From the NCBI GenBank assembly GCA_002314935.1, contig DCHW01000013.1, positions 10,996 through 74,995 of the forward strand: a DNA stretch of 64,000 nucleotides, in the 5' to 3' direction. The notes under the pieces were generated by a model. That model was not told where the DNA came from. It saw nothing but the letters and a program-made list of their open reading frames with translations, and ran no database searches. How positions within the stretch are numbered: the first letter of the stretch is position 1; every line of letters begins with the position of its first letter. Positions 47,032 to 56,693 of this stretch are shown here, piece by piece. This DNA is from Clostridiales bacterium UBA1742 (GTDB lineage: Bacteria; Bacillota; Clostridia; TANB77; CAG-508). The translations under genes and the position numbers were made by a program.

Positions 47032-48183
47032 TTATTTTTTTTTGTTAATTTCTTTTGTTAATGAGTATGTATCTTCCAAATATTTTTCTATTTCCCTTTC
47101 AACTTTAGACTGCATATTTCTAGGTTTTTTATTTTTTACATAAATATCCATGCTTTGAGGTTTTACAATATACTGCCTTATTGGAAAAAGTATAGGCTCA
47201 TTTTTAGCTTTTTCATAAATTTCAGCATTCAAATTAATTGCCTTTGTTATATTAAATCCTGCTTTCGTTTTATCATTTTTTATAACATATATTTTTGACA
47301 ATTGATAATATACTTTTGATTCATTTTCTTCACATATTGATTGCAAAAAGTTTTTTTCTGCATTTTCAATATCTCTATATAATAAAGCAATTTGTCCTAA
47401 TTTATAATATGCTTTATACAAATCAGAATTTATTTTTGTTGCCTTTTCATAACATTGTTTTGCACGTGAAAAATCATTTGTTAATGTATATGCTATTCCT
47501 AAATTATAAAATAATTCTTCCTTATCTGGATTAAGTTTTATTGCATCTAAATATACATTTATTGCATCTTTGTATTGCTTAATCTCAATTAATAACTCGC
47601 CTAGTAAATTATTAGCTTTATATAATTCAGGTTTCTTTTTTACTAAGGTTTTTAACATTTGTATTGATTCTTTAGTTCTATTTAATTCTTTTAACAAAAA
47701 TGCAATTCTATAATATGATTTATAATCATCAGGTTTTATATCCATAGCTTTAACATATTCATCAATTGCCTTTCTCATTCCACCTTCACGTTCATAAATT
47801 GTAGCCAAAATTTTATGACCATAATAATTATTTGGATATCTAAATACAAGTTTATTTAAAACATCTTTAGCCTTCTTGTTATTTCTAAAAAGCATTAATA
47901 ATTTAGCTATTAAAATATATAACATTTCTATAAAATTTTTGCCTTTTATATCTCCAATAATTATAATAAATGGCAATATTGCACTTAATAAAAATACAAT
48001 TATATATGAAAATGTGCCTGTTAATTTTCCAAATAAAATTTGTATAAAATTAATTAATATTCCTATTGCTTCAGTTACTAGTATTGCCACATACATTGTA
48101 TCGTTTTTTCTAATAAATTTAAATACAAAAACATATAGAAAAAGTACAAGTACTAATAAACTGTATACAATCTTAAAAAACAT
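47032..48183 (-). CDS. TPR-repeat membrane protein
   Basis: A 383-residue protein with three N-terminal membrane helices (about 2-22, 30-52, 58-78) and six or more tetratricopeptide repeats after residue 100 (for example ELFYNLGIAYTLTNDFSRAK and YKAYYKLGQIALLYRDIENA). TPRs mediate protein contacts; the partner is unknown. The C-terminus is a charged tail. It is directly downstream of ppa with two bases between. Confidence 0.82.
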   Translation of the reverse strand: MFFKIVYSLLVLVLFLYVFVFKFIRKNDTMYVAILVTEAIGILINFIQILFGKLTGTFSYIIVFLLSAILPFIIIIGDIKGKNFIEMLYILIAKLLMLFRNNKKAKDVLNKLVFRYPNNYYGHKILATIYEREGGMRKAIDEYVKAMDIKPDDYKSYYRIAFLLKELNRTKESIQMLKTLVKKKPELYKANNLLGELLIEIKQYKDAINVYLDAIKLNPDKEELFYNLGIAYTLTNDFSRAKQCYEKATKINSDLYKAYYKLGQIALLYRDIENAEKNFLQSICEENESKVYYQLSKIYVIKNDKTKAGFNITKAINLNAEIYEKAKNEPILFPIRQYIVKPQSMDIYVKNKKPRNMQSKVEREIEKYLEDTYSLTKEINKKK

Positions 48184-48185
48184 AA

Positions 48186-48722
48186 TTATTCCTCATTTCC
48201 AAACTTCAAATTATATCTCTCTATACTCTTTTGTATTATTTCTTCTGCCGCTTCTCTTCCCATAACCTTTTCAACAGCAGTATGTTTGTCTTCTAATTGT
48301 TTATATACTCCAAAAAAATGCATTATTTCTGATGATATATGATCAGGCAATTCAGAAATATCTTTATAAGCATTCATAAATGGATCTTTTTTGGCTATTG
48401 CAATAATTTTTTCATCATTAGCATCTGAATCTATCATATTTACTACACCAATTGGGTAACATTCAACCAATGTCATTGGTGTTATATCTTCATGACAAAT
48501 AACCAAAACATCTAATGGATCATTATCTTCTGCATATGTTTTGGGAATAAAACCGTAATTTGCTGGATAATGTGTTGCTGTATATAAAACCCTATCTAAT
48601 CTTAATAATCCCGTTTCCTTATCTAGCTCATATTTGTTTTTTCCACCTTTGCTTATTTCTATAACCGAAACAAAATCATCTTTTTTTATTCTATTTGAAT
48701 TAATATCATGCCATATATTCAT
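48186..48722 (-). CDS. ppa: Inorganic pyrophosphatase (family I)
   Basis: Hydrolyses pyrophosphate. A 178-residue protein when started at the ATG at 48722 (MNIWHDINSNRI); an earlier ATG at 48740 lies within the likely ribosome binding site. Family motifs: VIEISKGGKNKYELDKETG, HYPANYGFIP, EDNDPLDVLVI and VNMIDSDANDEKIIAI. These contain the metal-binding Asp residues. It is followed without a gap by the TPR protein gene. Confidence 0.94.
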   Translation of the reverse strand: MNIWHDINSNRIKKDDFVSVIEISKGGKNKYELDKETGLLRLDRVLYTATHYPANYGFIPKTYAEDNDPLDVLVICHEDITPMTLVECYPIGVVNMIDSDANDEKIIAIAKKDPFMNAYKDISELPDHISSEIMHFFGVYKQLEDKHTAVEKVMGREAAEEIIQKSIERYNLKFGNEE

Positions 48723-48803
48723 TTTATTATTTCCTTTCATATTAATTTATATTTTATATTTTAATGTATTTTGAATAAATTGTCTATAATTTTTAAAAAA
48801 AGA

Positions 48804-48832
48804 TTGACAAATCAAGAAAAATTATTTAAAAT
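48804..48832 (+). promoter_or_regulatory. Promoter of the tRNA-His/tRNA-Gln unit
   Basis: TTGACA at 48804-48809 and TAAAAT at 48827-48832 with a 17-base spacer, 20 bases before the tRNA-His start. Confidence 0.8.
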
Positions 48833-48851
48833 AGATATTGTCACTATTGAT

Positions 48852-48929
48852 GGTGGATGTAGCGTAGCTGGTTAACGCGCCAGTTTGTGGCACTGGAGAC
48901 CGTGGGTTCGAGTCCCATCTTCCACCCCA
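48852..48929 (+). tRNA. tRNA-His (anticodon GTG)
   Basis: A full cloverleaf with the extra 5' G-1 typical of tRNA-His opposite discriminator C, anticodon GTG, T-arm GGTTCGAGTCC and an encoded CCA end. There is one U-U mismatch in the acceptor stem. Confidence 0.93.
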
Positions 48930-48976
48930 GCATATATTTTTGCAGGGGCAAAGTGATACCTATTAAAATTAAATAT

Positions 48977-49052
48977 TGGGGTGTAGCCAAGTGGTAAGGC
49001 ACCAGACTTTGACTCTGGCATTTCGGCGGTTCGAGTCCTCCCACCCCAGCCA
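48977..49052 (+). tRNA. tRNA-Gln (anticodon TTG)
   Basis: A cloverleaf with U1-A72, GCCAAGTGGTAAGGC D-arm, anticodon TTG in CTTTGAC, T-arm GGTTCGAGTCC and encoded CCA. It is cotranscribed with tRNA-His, 47 bases apart. Confidence 0.93.
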
Positions 49053-49055
49053 AAA

Positions 49056-49090
49056 TAAAAATCCAATCTTTTGATTGGATTTTTATTTTT
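49056..49090. terminator. Terminator of the tRNA unit, shared with the sortase gene
   Basis: AAAAATCCAATC TTTTGATTGGATTTTT hairpin with T tails. Confidence 0.85.
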
Positions 49091-49096
49091 TAATTT

Positions 49097-49765
49097 TTAT
49101 TCAACTCTTGCCTGCACTATTGTTCTTGCATTACTGTCATCAGTACATGTTGTTAATGTTATTTCTATTGCTCCATTTGTATTTCTATCATAAAAACTTG
49201 TATCTTCTGTTGTAGTTTCAAATACACTATATATTGTATATGTTAATTCTGTCAAAGATGTATCTTTAATTTTTATTGTATCACCTACAGATAATTTTTT
49301 TACATTTGAAAAGAATTTCCCATTTCTATAATTATGTCCAGCAATAACAACATTTCCTGGTTGATTTAATCCATCACTATTCATATAACGTATTGCAACA
49401 GAAGATTCTAATGCGGCAGGTGTTTCTTTATCTAATATTTCCATATTACTTATACTTATTTTTGGAATCGTTATATAAGCAGCTACAATAAATCCATCTT
49501 TGTTGATTGTCTTTTTTATACTTCCAGATGATCCAGTCGTTGTATTTTCACTATATGTGATATTTTCCAATTCACTTTTTGTTGTTGTATTTTCCTCCGT
49601 TTTATTAGCATTACTTTCAAACTCTTCATAAGTTTTTGCTTCTATTGCTCTATCTTCATTACCTTTTATTACTGTATAACATCCATATCCTATTAAGCCA
49701 ATAATTGCTACAATTGTAATTATAAGAATTACAGTTAAAAAATTTCCATATTTACTTTTACCCAT
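49097..49765 (-). CDS. Sortase
   Basis: A membrane transpeptidase that anchors LPxTG-type proteins to the cell wall. The 222-residue protein has one N-terminal membrane helix (about 10-35), a Ser/Thr/Glu-rich linker and a sortase domain with catalytic His (VIAGHNYRN), Cys (LTTCTDDS) and Arg (NARTIVQARV). I choose the ATG at 49765 because the upstream GTG is part of the GAGGTG binding site. The class (A, B or D) cannot be fixed by eye. No obvious LPxTG substrate gene is adjacent. Confidence 0.9.
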   Translation of the reverse strand: MGKSKYGNFLTVILIITIVAIIGLIGYGCYTVIKGNEDRAIEAKTYEEFESNANKTEENTTTKSELENITYSENTTTGSSGSIKKTINKDGFIVAAYITIPKISISNMEILDKETPAALESSVAIRYMNSDGLNQPGNVVIAGHNYRNGKFFSNVKKLSVGDTIKIKDTSLTELTYTIYSVFETTTEDTSFYDRNTNGAIEITLTTCTDDSNARTIVQARVE

Positions 49766-49817
49766 AATTTTCACCTCAACTTATATATACTATAATTATA
49801 TCACATTTTTACATATA

Positions 49818-50162
49818 TTAACTAATTTTTGTTCCTAATTTTTTTCCACCTAGTATATGAAAATGCAAATGTTTTACTTCTTGTCCCCCATCTTCGCCAC
49901 AGTTTACTACAACTCTAAATCCTGTTTTATCTATTTCTTCTTCTTTGACAAGTGTATTAATAACAGTATAAATTCTACCAATTAACTGTTCATCTTCTGG
50001 TAACAATTCGTTTAATGAATTTATATGTTTTTTTGGAACAACCAAAATATGTACTGGAGCAACTGGGTTTACATCTCTAAATGCTATTATATCATTACTT
50101 TCATATACTATATTTGAAGGTATTTCTTTTTTTATTATTTTACAAAATATACAATCTTCCAT
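49818..50162 (-). CDS. HIT family nucleotide hydrolase
   Basis: A 114-residue protein with the histidine triad HLHFHILGG, the N-terminal zinc-like CIFCKII and FRDVNPVAPVHILVVPKKH. Members hydrolyse AMP-linked molecules such as aminoacyl-adenylates or AMP-lysine, which suits its position 13 bases after alaS. Substrate not determined. Confidence 0.95.
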   Translation of the reverse strand: MEDCIFCKIIKKEIPSNIVYESNDIIAFRDVNPVAPVHILVVPKKHINSLNELLPEDEQLIGRIYTVINTLVKEEEIDKTGFRVVVNCGEDGGQEVKHLHFHILGGKKLGTKIS

Positions 50163-50175
50163 TATTTTATTCTCC

Positions 50176-51945
50176 TTATTCTAAAATAGCTTTTATACGT
50201 CTTACTCCTGCTGATGATGATTCTTCTTTTTTTATTTTAAAGTGACCAAGCTCACTTGTATTTTTTACATGAGGTCCTCCACACAATTCAAGTGAAACAT
50301 CTCCAATTTTATATACAGAAACTATTTCTCCGTATTTCTCTATAAACATCGCCTCTGCTCCCAAAGCTATAGCTTCCTCTTTTTTCATTTCCATTCTTTC
50401 TACTGGTATTGCCATATCTATATATTTATTAACAAGTTCTTCAGCTTTTTGTTTTTGTTCATCAGTCATTTTTTCTGGATGAGAAAAATCAAATCGCATT
50501 CTTTCTGCTGTAATATTGCTTCCTTTTTGATGAACATGTGAACCTAATACTTGTTTTAATGCAGCATTTAAAAGATGTGTTGCTGTATGATATTTAGTTT
50601 CCATTTCACCTGTTGAAGCAAGTCCTCCTTTAAATTTTGCTTCTGAACCAGCTCTTGATTTTTCTTGATGTTCTTTGAATTTTTCTTTAAATCCTTCAGT
50701 ATCTACTTTTAACCCTTGTTCTTTTGCTAATTCTTCTGTAAGTTCAATCGGAAATCCAAATGTATCATACAATCTAAATGCTATATCTTTATTAATTTTA
50801 TCTCCATCTATATTTTTAATAACTTTTTCAAATTCTTTTAAACCTTTTTCTAAAGTTCTATTAAATTTTATTTTTTCATTTTTTAAGGTTTCTAAAATAT
50901 CGTTTTGATTTTTTTCTAATTCATTATAATATTTAGAATATTCATTTATTATTAATACAGCTAATTCTTGTTCCCAATTGCTATTAATGTCAATATTTAA
51001 TTTTTTAGCATATCTTATCATTCTTCTAATTAATCTTCTTAAAATATACCCCTGATCTGTATTAGAAGGTTTAATTCCAGCATTGTCTCCAGATATAATA
51101 ACAATTGCTCTTATATGGTCAGCAATAATTCTCATACTTTTTGTGTATTCCGAATTATCATATTCTAATCCAGATATTTCCTCTATTTTTGAAATAACAT
51201 CTTTCCATATAGAAGATTTATAATTGTCTGTGTATCCTTCTAAAATTGCTGTTACTCTTTCAATTCCTAATCCCGTATCTACATTTTTATTTTTTAAAGG
51301 AGTAAAAGTCTCATTTTCTTCATGATTATATTGCATAAATACATTATTCCAAATTTCAACCCATGTTTCATCTTCTGGATCAAATACTTCTGGAACAGTT
51401 TCTTCACTTCTCCAATAAAAAATCTCTGTATCAGGTCCACAAGGTCCAAGTAGTTCCATATTAGGCCACCAATTATTTTCTTCTCCTAAAAACGCTATCC
51501 TTTTTTCTGATATTCCAAGACTTTTCCATATTTCTGCTGACTCATTATCAGCTGGAACTATTTTATTTCCTTTAAAAACAGTTACAGCCAATTTTTCTAC
51601 TGGAATATTTAATTTTTTAGTAAGTAATTCAAAACTCCATGTTATTGATTCCTTTTTAAAATAATCACCTAATGACCAATTTCCAAGCATTTCAAAGAAT
51701 GTATGGTGTGTAGTATCTCCTATTGAATCCAAATCATTTGTTCTAAAACATTTTTGAACATCTACAAGTCTACTTCCTTCTGGATGTGGTTGTCCCTTTA
51801 AATATGGAACTAACGGCTGCATTCCGGCTGTATTAAACAAACATGTAGGATCATTTTCTGGAATAATTGGAGCACTCGGAATTATTTTATGTCCTTTTTC
51901 TTCAAAAAATTTTAAAAATATATCTTTTAATTTTATTATATTCAT
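50176..51945 (-). CDS. alaS: Alanyl-tRNA synthetase, short form lacking the C-terminal domain
   Basis: A class II synthetase of 589 residues. The start ATG at 51945 (MNIIKLKDIFLKFFEEKGHK) follows TAGGAGG. Core motifs CLFNTAGMQPLVPYLKG, VQKCFRTNDLDSIGDTTHHT and GLGIERVT are present. The editing-domain metal ligands appear as HTATHLLNAAL and CGGPHV. The protein ends at SSSAGVRRIKAILE, where most AlaRS continue another 250-280 residues with DHHA1 and C-Ala. There is no room or frame for the missing part before the HIT gene, so this is a natural short form, as in some reduced or deep-branching lineages. No in-phase CGG is present. Confidence 0.95.
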   Translation of the reverse strand: MNIIKLKDIFLKFFEEKGHKIIPSAPIIPENDPTCLFNTAGMQPLVPYLKGQPHPEGSRLVDVQKCFRTNDLDSIGDTTHHTFFEMLGNWSLGDYFKKESITWSFELLTKKLNIPVEKLAVTVFKGNKIVPADNESAEIWKSLGISEKRIAFLGEENNWWPNMELLGPCGPDTEIFYWRSEETVPEVFDPEDETWVEIWNNVFMQYNHEENETFTPLKNKNVDTGLGIERVTAILEGYTDNYKSSIWKDVISKIEEISGLEYDNSEYTKSMRIIADHIRAIVIISGDNAGIKPSNTDQGYILRRLIRRMIRYAKKLNIDINSNWEQELAVLIINEYSKYYNELEKNQNDILETLKNEKIKFNRTLEKGLKEFEKVIKNIDGDKINKDIAFRLYDTFGFPIELTEELAKEQGLKVDTEGFKEKFKEHQEKSRAGSEAKFKGGLASTGEMETKYHTATHLLNAALKQVLGSHVHQKGSNITAERMRFDFSHPEKMTDEQKQKAEELVNKYIDMAIPVERMEMKKEEAIALGAEAMFIEKYGEIVSVYKIGDVSLELCGGPHVKNTSELGHFKIKKEESSSAGVRRIKAILE

Positions 51946-52106
51946 TAATAATCCTCCTAAAACAATTACCATATAATTATATAAATTTTTATGAATAAAT
52001 ACAAGAGGTTTTTCGTTATTTATATTTTTGTCAAATTTATGAATAAAAACTCTTTTGAAACAAATAATAAATTTACAAAACATAAATTGTATAAGGAGGT
52101 ATTATT

Positions 52107-52661
52107 TTGAAAGCAACAGGAGTAGTTAGAAGAATAGATGATTTAGGAAGAATTGTTATTCCTAAAGAAATAAGAAAAACACTAAGAATTAAAGAAGGTG
52201 ATCCTTTAGAAATTTTTACAGATACAGATGGTAAGGTGATTTTAAAAAAATATTCACCTATTGGTGAATTATCCGAATTTGCCACAGGTTATGCAGAAAC
52301 ATTATCTAAAACTACAGGTCATATTGCATATATAACTGATAAAGACTCTGTAATTGCTATATCTGGGGGGTCAAAAAAAGAGTTTTTAGATCAATCTTTA
52401 AGCAAAGAATTAGAAAAAGTAATGGATAATAAAGTTGTTTATACAAGCAAAGAAAATAACGAAGTTTCTTTACCTATTACTCAAAATGATAATAATTCTA
52501 GAAAGTATAATTCACAGGTAATTTACCCTATTATTGCCGATGGAGATGTAATAGGAAGTGTTATTTTACTTTCTAAAGAACCAAAGACTAAAATGGGCGA
52601 AACAGAGTTAAAAGTTGTTCAATCAGCTGCTGGATTTTTAAGTAAACAAATGGAAATTTAG
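52107..52661 (+). CDS. spoVT: Stage V sporulation regulator SpoVT
   Basis: A 184-residue AbrB-type transcription factor. The N-terminal AbrB domain reads MKATGVVRRIDDLGRIVIPK followed by EIRKTLRIKEGDPLEIF; the C-terminal half is a GAF-like domain. SpoVT adjusts late forespore gene expression. The codons before the ATG include a strong AAGGAGG site. It is divergent from alaS. Confidence 0.96.
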   Translation: MKATGVVRRIDDLGRIVIPKEIRKTLRIKEGDPLEIFTDTDGKVILKKYSPIGELSEFATGYAETLSKTTGHIAYITDKDSVIAISGGSKKEFLDQSLSKELEKVMDNKVVYTSKENNEVSLPITQNDNNSRKYNSQVIYPIIADGDVIGSVILLSKEPKTKMGETELKVVQSAAGFLSKQMEI

Positions 52662-52739
52662 AAACTTAATCATTTAGTATTGACCTATTATTTTCAAAGT
52701 TATAAAATATATAATATATTGAAATTTTAGGAGATACAA

Positions 52740-53684
52740 ATGAAAGAAGAATTTGATTTTTATAGTAAAACATGTTTAAAATCTTACAATTTAAACGAAA
52801 CCATGAGATATCAATTAGGTTTATTAGATACTCTTGATGCATTTACTAGAGTTCATTCAGAAAATGTTGCTAATATAACTTGTAGACTATGTGAAATATT
52901 AAAGTTAAATAAAACATTTACAGTTTATTGTACTATGTGTGCATATTTACATGATATAGGAAAACTTTTTGTTCCCCCTGAGATTTTACAAAAAAACGGT
53001 TCATTAACTGATGAAGAATACACTGTTATAAAAAACCATACAACAAATGGTTATAAAATGTGTATGGAAGATGAAAAATTAAAACCATATGCTAATGGAG
53101 CTTTATATCATCACGAGGCATTAAATGGAACTGGATATCCAAATGGAGTTACTAAAAAAGATATACCAATGGAAGGACAAATTATTAGAGTTGCTGACGA
53201 ATTTGACGCTATTGTTAGTAAAAGACAATATAAATCACATATAGGCATAACTGATACTCTAAAATTATTAATAAAAGAAACAGAACCTTCTACTAGTATT
53301 CCAAAATCTGTAGCTTTAAAAAGTATGGAAGAAAACGTTGTTCTTGGCAAAATAAATTCTAAAATTGTAAGAGCACTTTGTAAGGTTGTTGTAGATGATA
53401 TAAATTATGAAATTAGCTGTGTTATGGAATATTCTAAATATTTACAAACACAAATTGAACGTTTAGAATATATTAATAAATTAAATATTAAAATGCAAAA
53501 AACAAAAAAACAAAACAAAGTAGATTATTATAAAGCTTCTATAAATTTAATGTTCCAAGGTGGAGAAGATTTTAGAAACTATAAATATGTTTTAGAAGAA
53601 TATCGAACTGCAAAATTACAGCGAACAGAAATTATTAATAATTTATTTTCAGAAATTAAAGAAATAAAAAAATTGAGAGTTTAA
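52740..53684 (+). CDS. HD-GYP domain phosphodiesterase-like protein
   Basis: A 314-residue protein with an HD-GYP fold: RVHSENVANI, AYLHDIGKLFVPPEIL (HD), IKNHTTNGYKM, and HHEALNGTGYPNG, the GYP signature. Such enzymes degrade cyclic di-GMP or related dinucleotides. No receiver or sensor domain precedes it. The GYP motif is complete, so activity is plausible. It follows spoVT by 78 bases. Confidence 0.88.
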   Translation: MKEEFDFYSKTCLKSYNLNETMRYQLGLLDTLDAFTRVHSENVANITCRLCEILKLNKTFTVYCTMCAYLHDIGKLFVPPEILQKNGSLTDEEYTVIKNHTTNGYKMCMEDEKLKPYANGALYHHEALNGTGYPNGVTKKDIPMEGQIIRVADEFDAIVSKRQYKSHIGITDTLKLLIKETEPSTSIPKSVALKSMEENVVLGKINSKIVRALCKVVVDDINYEISCVMEYSKYLQTQIERLEYINKLNIKMQKTKKQNKVDYYKASINLMFQGGEDFRNYKYVLEEYRTAKLQRTEIINNLFSEIKEIKKLRV

Positions 53685-53700
53685 TTCTCAATTTTTTTAT
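53667..53700. terminator. Bidirectional terminator overlapping two gene ends
   Basis: AAAAAATTGAGAGTT TAATTCTCAATTTTTT hairpin that includes the last codons of the HD-GYP gene and the last codons of the cysteine desulfurase gene. Confidence 0.82.
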
Positions 53701-54868
53701 TTACTAACTCTTGATATTCTATGGATAAATTTCTAAGCTTATTTACAGATTCTATTAGACAATTAACTAAATAATCAATATCTTCTTTAGTATTTTCTTC
53801 ACCTAATGAAATTCTAAGTGAACTATTAGCTAATTCGTATGGAACTCCAATTGCCATTAATACATGTGATGGTTCTGAAGATTGAGAATTACAAGCTGAT
53901 CCACTCGAAGCACAAATCCCATGCGCATCTAAATTTAGCAATAAATCTTCCCCATCTATAAACTTAAATGCAATATTACAATTTCCTGGTAATCTTTTTG
54001 TTCTATGTCCATTAATTTTTATATATGGAATTTTTTGTTCTACACATGAAATAAAATATTCCCTTAATTCTATTAGTTTTTTATTATATTTTTCTATATT
54101 AGCATTAGAAATTTCAATAGCCTTTCCCATTCCTACAATTCCTGCAACATTTTCCGTTCCAGCTCTTTTATCTTTTTCTTGATGTCCACCATCTTGTATT
54201 TTATTAAATGGTATATCATTTTTTATATATAAAGCTCCTACTCCTTTTGGACCATAAAATTTATGTGCAGACAATGATAATGAATCGATATTTAATTTTT
54301 TTACATCAATTTTTACATTTCCAAATGCTTGAACACCATCAGTATGAAAATAAACATTATGTTTTTTAGCAATGTTTCCGATTTCTTTTATGGGTTGAAT
54401 TGTTCCAATTTCATTGTTTGCAAACATTATTGATATTAATATTGTATTATCTGTTATTTCATTTTCCAATTCTCCTAGATTAATTATTCCATCACTATCT
54501 ACATTTAAATATGTTACTTTAAAGCCTTCTTTTTCTAAAGTTTTACATGTGTTTAAAATTGCATGATGCTCTATTTTACTAGTTATAATATGATTACCTT
54601 TTTTTCTATTTGCATAAGCAATTCCTTTTAATGCAAGATTATCACTTTCACTGCCACAGCTTGTAAAATATATTTCATTTACGTTTGCGTTTATAGCATT
54701 TGCTATTTTTTCTCTTGATTCCTCTATCGCTTTTTTGTTCTTTCTTCCTATACTGTATAAAGCCGATGGATTACCATATTCTATACTTAAATATGGAATC
54801 ATTTCTTTTAACACTTCTTCTTTAACTGCTGTTGTAGCAGCATGATCAAAATATCTTATTTTATTCAT
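53681..54868 (-). CDS. Cysteine desulfurase (NifS/IscS family)
   Basis: A PLP enzyme that takes sulfur from cysteine for Fe-S clusters or thio-tRNA. The protein of about 395 residues has RYFDHAATTAVKEEV, the PLP-binding lysine motif SLSAHKFYGPKGVGALY and the catalytic Cys loop ASSGSACNSQSSEPSHVL. I choose the ATG at 54868. Its partner (thiI or an IscU) is not adjacent here, so its exact pathway is open. Confidence 0.95.
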   Translation of the reverse strand: MNKIRYFDHAATTAVKEEVLKEMIPYLSIEYGNPSALYSIGRKNKKAIEESREKIANAINANVNEIYFTSCGSESDNLALKGIAYANRKKGNHIITSKIEHHAILNTCKTLEKEGFKVTYLNVDSDGIINLGELENEITDNTILISIMFANNEIGTIQPIKEIGNIAKKHNVYFHTDGVQAFGNVKIDVKKLNIDSLSLSAHKFYGPKGVGALYIKNDIPFNKIQDGGHQEKDKRAGTENVAGIVGMGKAIEISNANIEKYNKKLIELREYFISCVEQKIPYIKINGHRTKRLPGNCNIAFKFIDGEDLLLNLDAHGICASSGSACNSQSSEPSHVLMAIGVPYELANSSLRISLGEENTKEDIDYLVNCLIESVNKLRNLSIEYQELVNKKIEN

Positions 54869-54924
54869 TATTCTCACCCTACTACTATATATTATGCCAA
54901 TTTTTTATTAATGTTTTCATATAA

Positions 54925-54962
54925 CAAAAAAGAAGAAAACTTTTTTAGTTTTCTTCTTTTAT
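54925..54962 (-). terminator. Terminator after the 54967 membrane protein gene
   Basis: AGAAGAAAAC TAAAAA AGTTTTCTTCT hairpin followed by T residues on the minus strand. Confidence 0.82.
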
Positions 54963-54966
54963 TTTT

Positions 54967-55311
54967 TTAGTTTTGTGACCATCTTATCATTTTTATTGAT
55001 TTATATTTATCTAAAACATCCATATATTTTTGATATTCTTCTTCCCATAACATATCTGGAACTTTATCAAACGCATCAAAAACTTTTTCTGCCTCACTCA
55101 AAAATACCAGCTGTTCTTGTGGTGATAATCTTTCATATTTTCTAGCAAATCTATATAATTTTTCTAACATTTGATTTGCCTCTATAAATCCATAAAAATC
55201 CTTAACTTTTATTCCAGCCATTCTAATTTGTAAAACTGCATATGCTATTAAAAGCAATATAACAAATATTAAAATGTATACAAATACCAATGCATTCATA
55301 TTTGCAAGCAC
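54967..55311 (-). CDS. Small membrane protein of unknown function
   Basis: A 114-residue protein with one N-terminal helix (about residues 6-29) and a helical cytoplasmic part (YGFIEANQMLEKLYRFARKYERL). No family recognised. It has its own terminator and lies just upstream of the cysteine desulfurase gene in the same direction. Confidence 0.6.
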   Translation of the reverse strand: MLANMNALVFVYILIFVILLLIAYAVLQIRMAGIKVKDFYGFIEANQMLEKLYRFARKYERLSPQEQLVFLSEAEKVFDAFDKVPDMLWEEEYQKYMDVLDKYKSIKMIRWSQN

Positions 55312-55386
55312 CTTCTTTTCATAAGTATAAACACATTATAGCATATGCTTCCAAATTTGGCAATTTTTTTAAAAATTATTTTAATT

Positions 55387-56019
55387 TTATTTAATTTCAA
55401 TTACTCTATCTGCTATTTTTTCTCCAAATGATATATCATGAGTTACAATTATTATTGCTTTACCTTTGTTTGCCAATTCTTTTATAATTTTAAACACTTG
55501 TTTAACTAATTTTGGATCAAGAGCACTTGTTGGTTCATCAAAACAAATAATTTTAGGATTAACCGCAATTGCTCTTGCAATTGCAACTCTTTGTCTTTCT
55601 CCTCCAGAAAGCTCATATGGATATGAGAGTTCTTTATCTTCTAATTTAAGCTCTTCTAACAATTCTTTTGCTATTATAACCGCTTCTTTCTTTTTGATTT
55701 TTTTTGCAACAACAAGTGGCAATATAATGTTTTGTATTACTGTATATTGTGGAAACAAATTATAATCTTGAAAAATTAATCCAGACTCTAATTTTAAATC
55801 TTTTTGCATTTTTCTTTTTAAACATCTATTACAAATTATGATTTCTCCACTGTCGATTTTTTCTAAGCCATTAATACATCTTAACAATGTTGATTTTCCA
55901 ATTCCAGACTGTCCAATTATTGCAACAATTTCTCCCTCATCTATTTTTAGCGAAAAATTCTTTAAAACAGGCTTTCCTTTAAAACTTTTATTTAATTTAT
56001 TTATCTCTAAAACGCTCAT
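55387..56019 (-). CDS. Polar amino acid ABC transporter, ATPase
   Basis: A 210-residue ABC ATPase with Walker A GQSGIGKSTL, Q-loop GLIFQDYNLFPQ, signature LSGGERQRVAIARA, Walker B IICFDEPTSALD and H-loop VTHD. It is slightly short for the family and has an insert (ICNRCLKRKMQKD) with two cysteines in the region between Walker A and the Q-loop. It lies eight bases after the permease gene. Confidence 0.93.
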   Translation of the reverse strand: MSVLEINKLNKSFKGKPVLKNFSLKIDEGEIVAIIGQSGIGKSTLLRCINGLEKIDSGEIIICNRCLKRKMQKDLKLESGLIFQDYNLFPQYTVIQNIILPLVVAKKIKKKEAVIIAKELLEELKLEDKELSYPYELSGGERQRVAIARAIAVNPKIICFDEPTSALDPKLVKQVFKIIKELANKGKAIIIVTHDISFGEKIADRVIEIK

Positions 56020-56027
56020 ATTCTCAC

Positions 56028-56678
56028 CTACTTATAATAATCCAATTTCTTTTCCACTTTTTTAAATCCAATAGTTAATATTGTACTTATAATTAAATAT
56101 ATTCCACCAGCCAATAGTAATGGTATTATTGAAAATTTGTAATTTGCTTGTTTTTGAGCTAGTGAAAACAATTCAGTAACGCCAACCACTTGAGCTAATG
56201 ATGTATCCCTAACTAATGTTATAATTTCGTTAGAAATTGCAGGCAATATTTTCTTTACAGCTTGCGGAAATATAATTATAAAAAATGTTTGCACTTTATT
56301 AAATTCTAAAGTATATGCAACTTCCCATTGACCTTTATCAATACTTTCAATTCCACCTCTAAATATTTCTCCAAAGTAAGCAGCATAATTTAATGAAAAT
56401 GCAATTATAACAGCAATAAATCTATTATAGGTAAATCCTAAAATATAATATGGAGCAAAATAAACACATATTATTTGTAATAACAAAGGAGTTCCTCTCA
56501 TAACCAAAATATAAATATTTGTTATTTCTTTTATTAAAACACTTTTACTTCTTGCTAATATTGAAACAATTATTCCCAAAGGTATTGAAAAAATTATTGT
56601 CAATCCAAATATTTCAAGTGAAGTTTTTAATCCATTAATTAAAATTTTAAATAAATTTATAAAATACTCTAAATCCAT
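56028..56678 (-). CDS. Polar amino acid ABC transporter, permease
   Basis: A 216-residue HisMQ-type permease with five helices and the EAA loop around EVAYTLEFNKVQTFFIIIFP followed by ISNEIITLVRDTSLAQVV. It works as a homodimer with the adjacent ATPase and the solute-binding protein upstream. The start ATG is 15 bases after the binding protein stop. Confidence 0.92.
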   Translation of the reverse strand: MDLEYFINLFKILINGLKTSLEIFGLTIIFSIPLGIIVSILARSKSVLIKEITNIYILVMRGTPLLLQIICVYFAPYYILGFTYNRFIAVIIAFSLNYAAYFGEIFRGGIESIDKGQWEVAYTLEFNKVQTFFIIIFPQAVKKILPAISNEIITLVRDTSLAQVVGVTELFSLAQKQANYKFSIIPLLLAGGIYLIISTILTIGFKKVEKKLDYYK

Positions 56679-56693
56679 ACTTTTATTTTGTTA

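Noticed and set aside
48844..49066. Minus-strand protein frames across the tRNA genes
   Set aside because: They are shadows of tRNA-His and tRNA-Gln on the plus strand.
51946..52106. T-box riboswitch before alaS
   Set aside because: The upstream region has no specifier loop, no GGUGG-type T-box sequence and no terminator structure.
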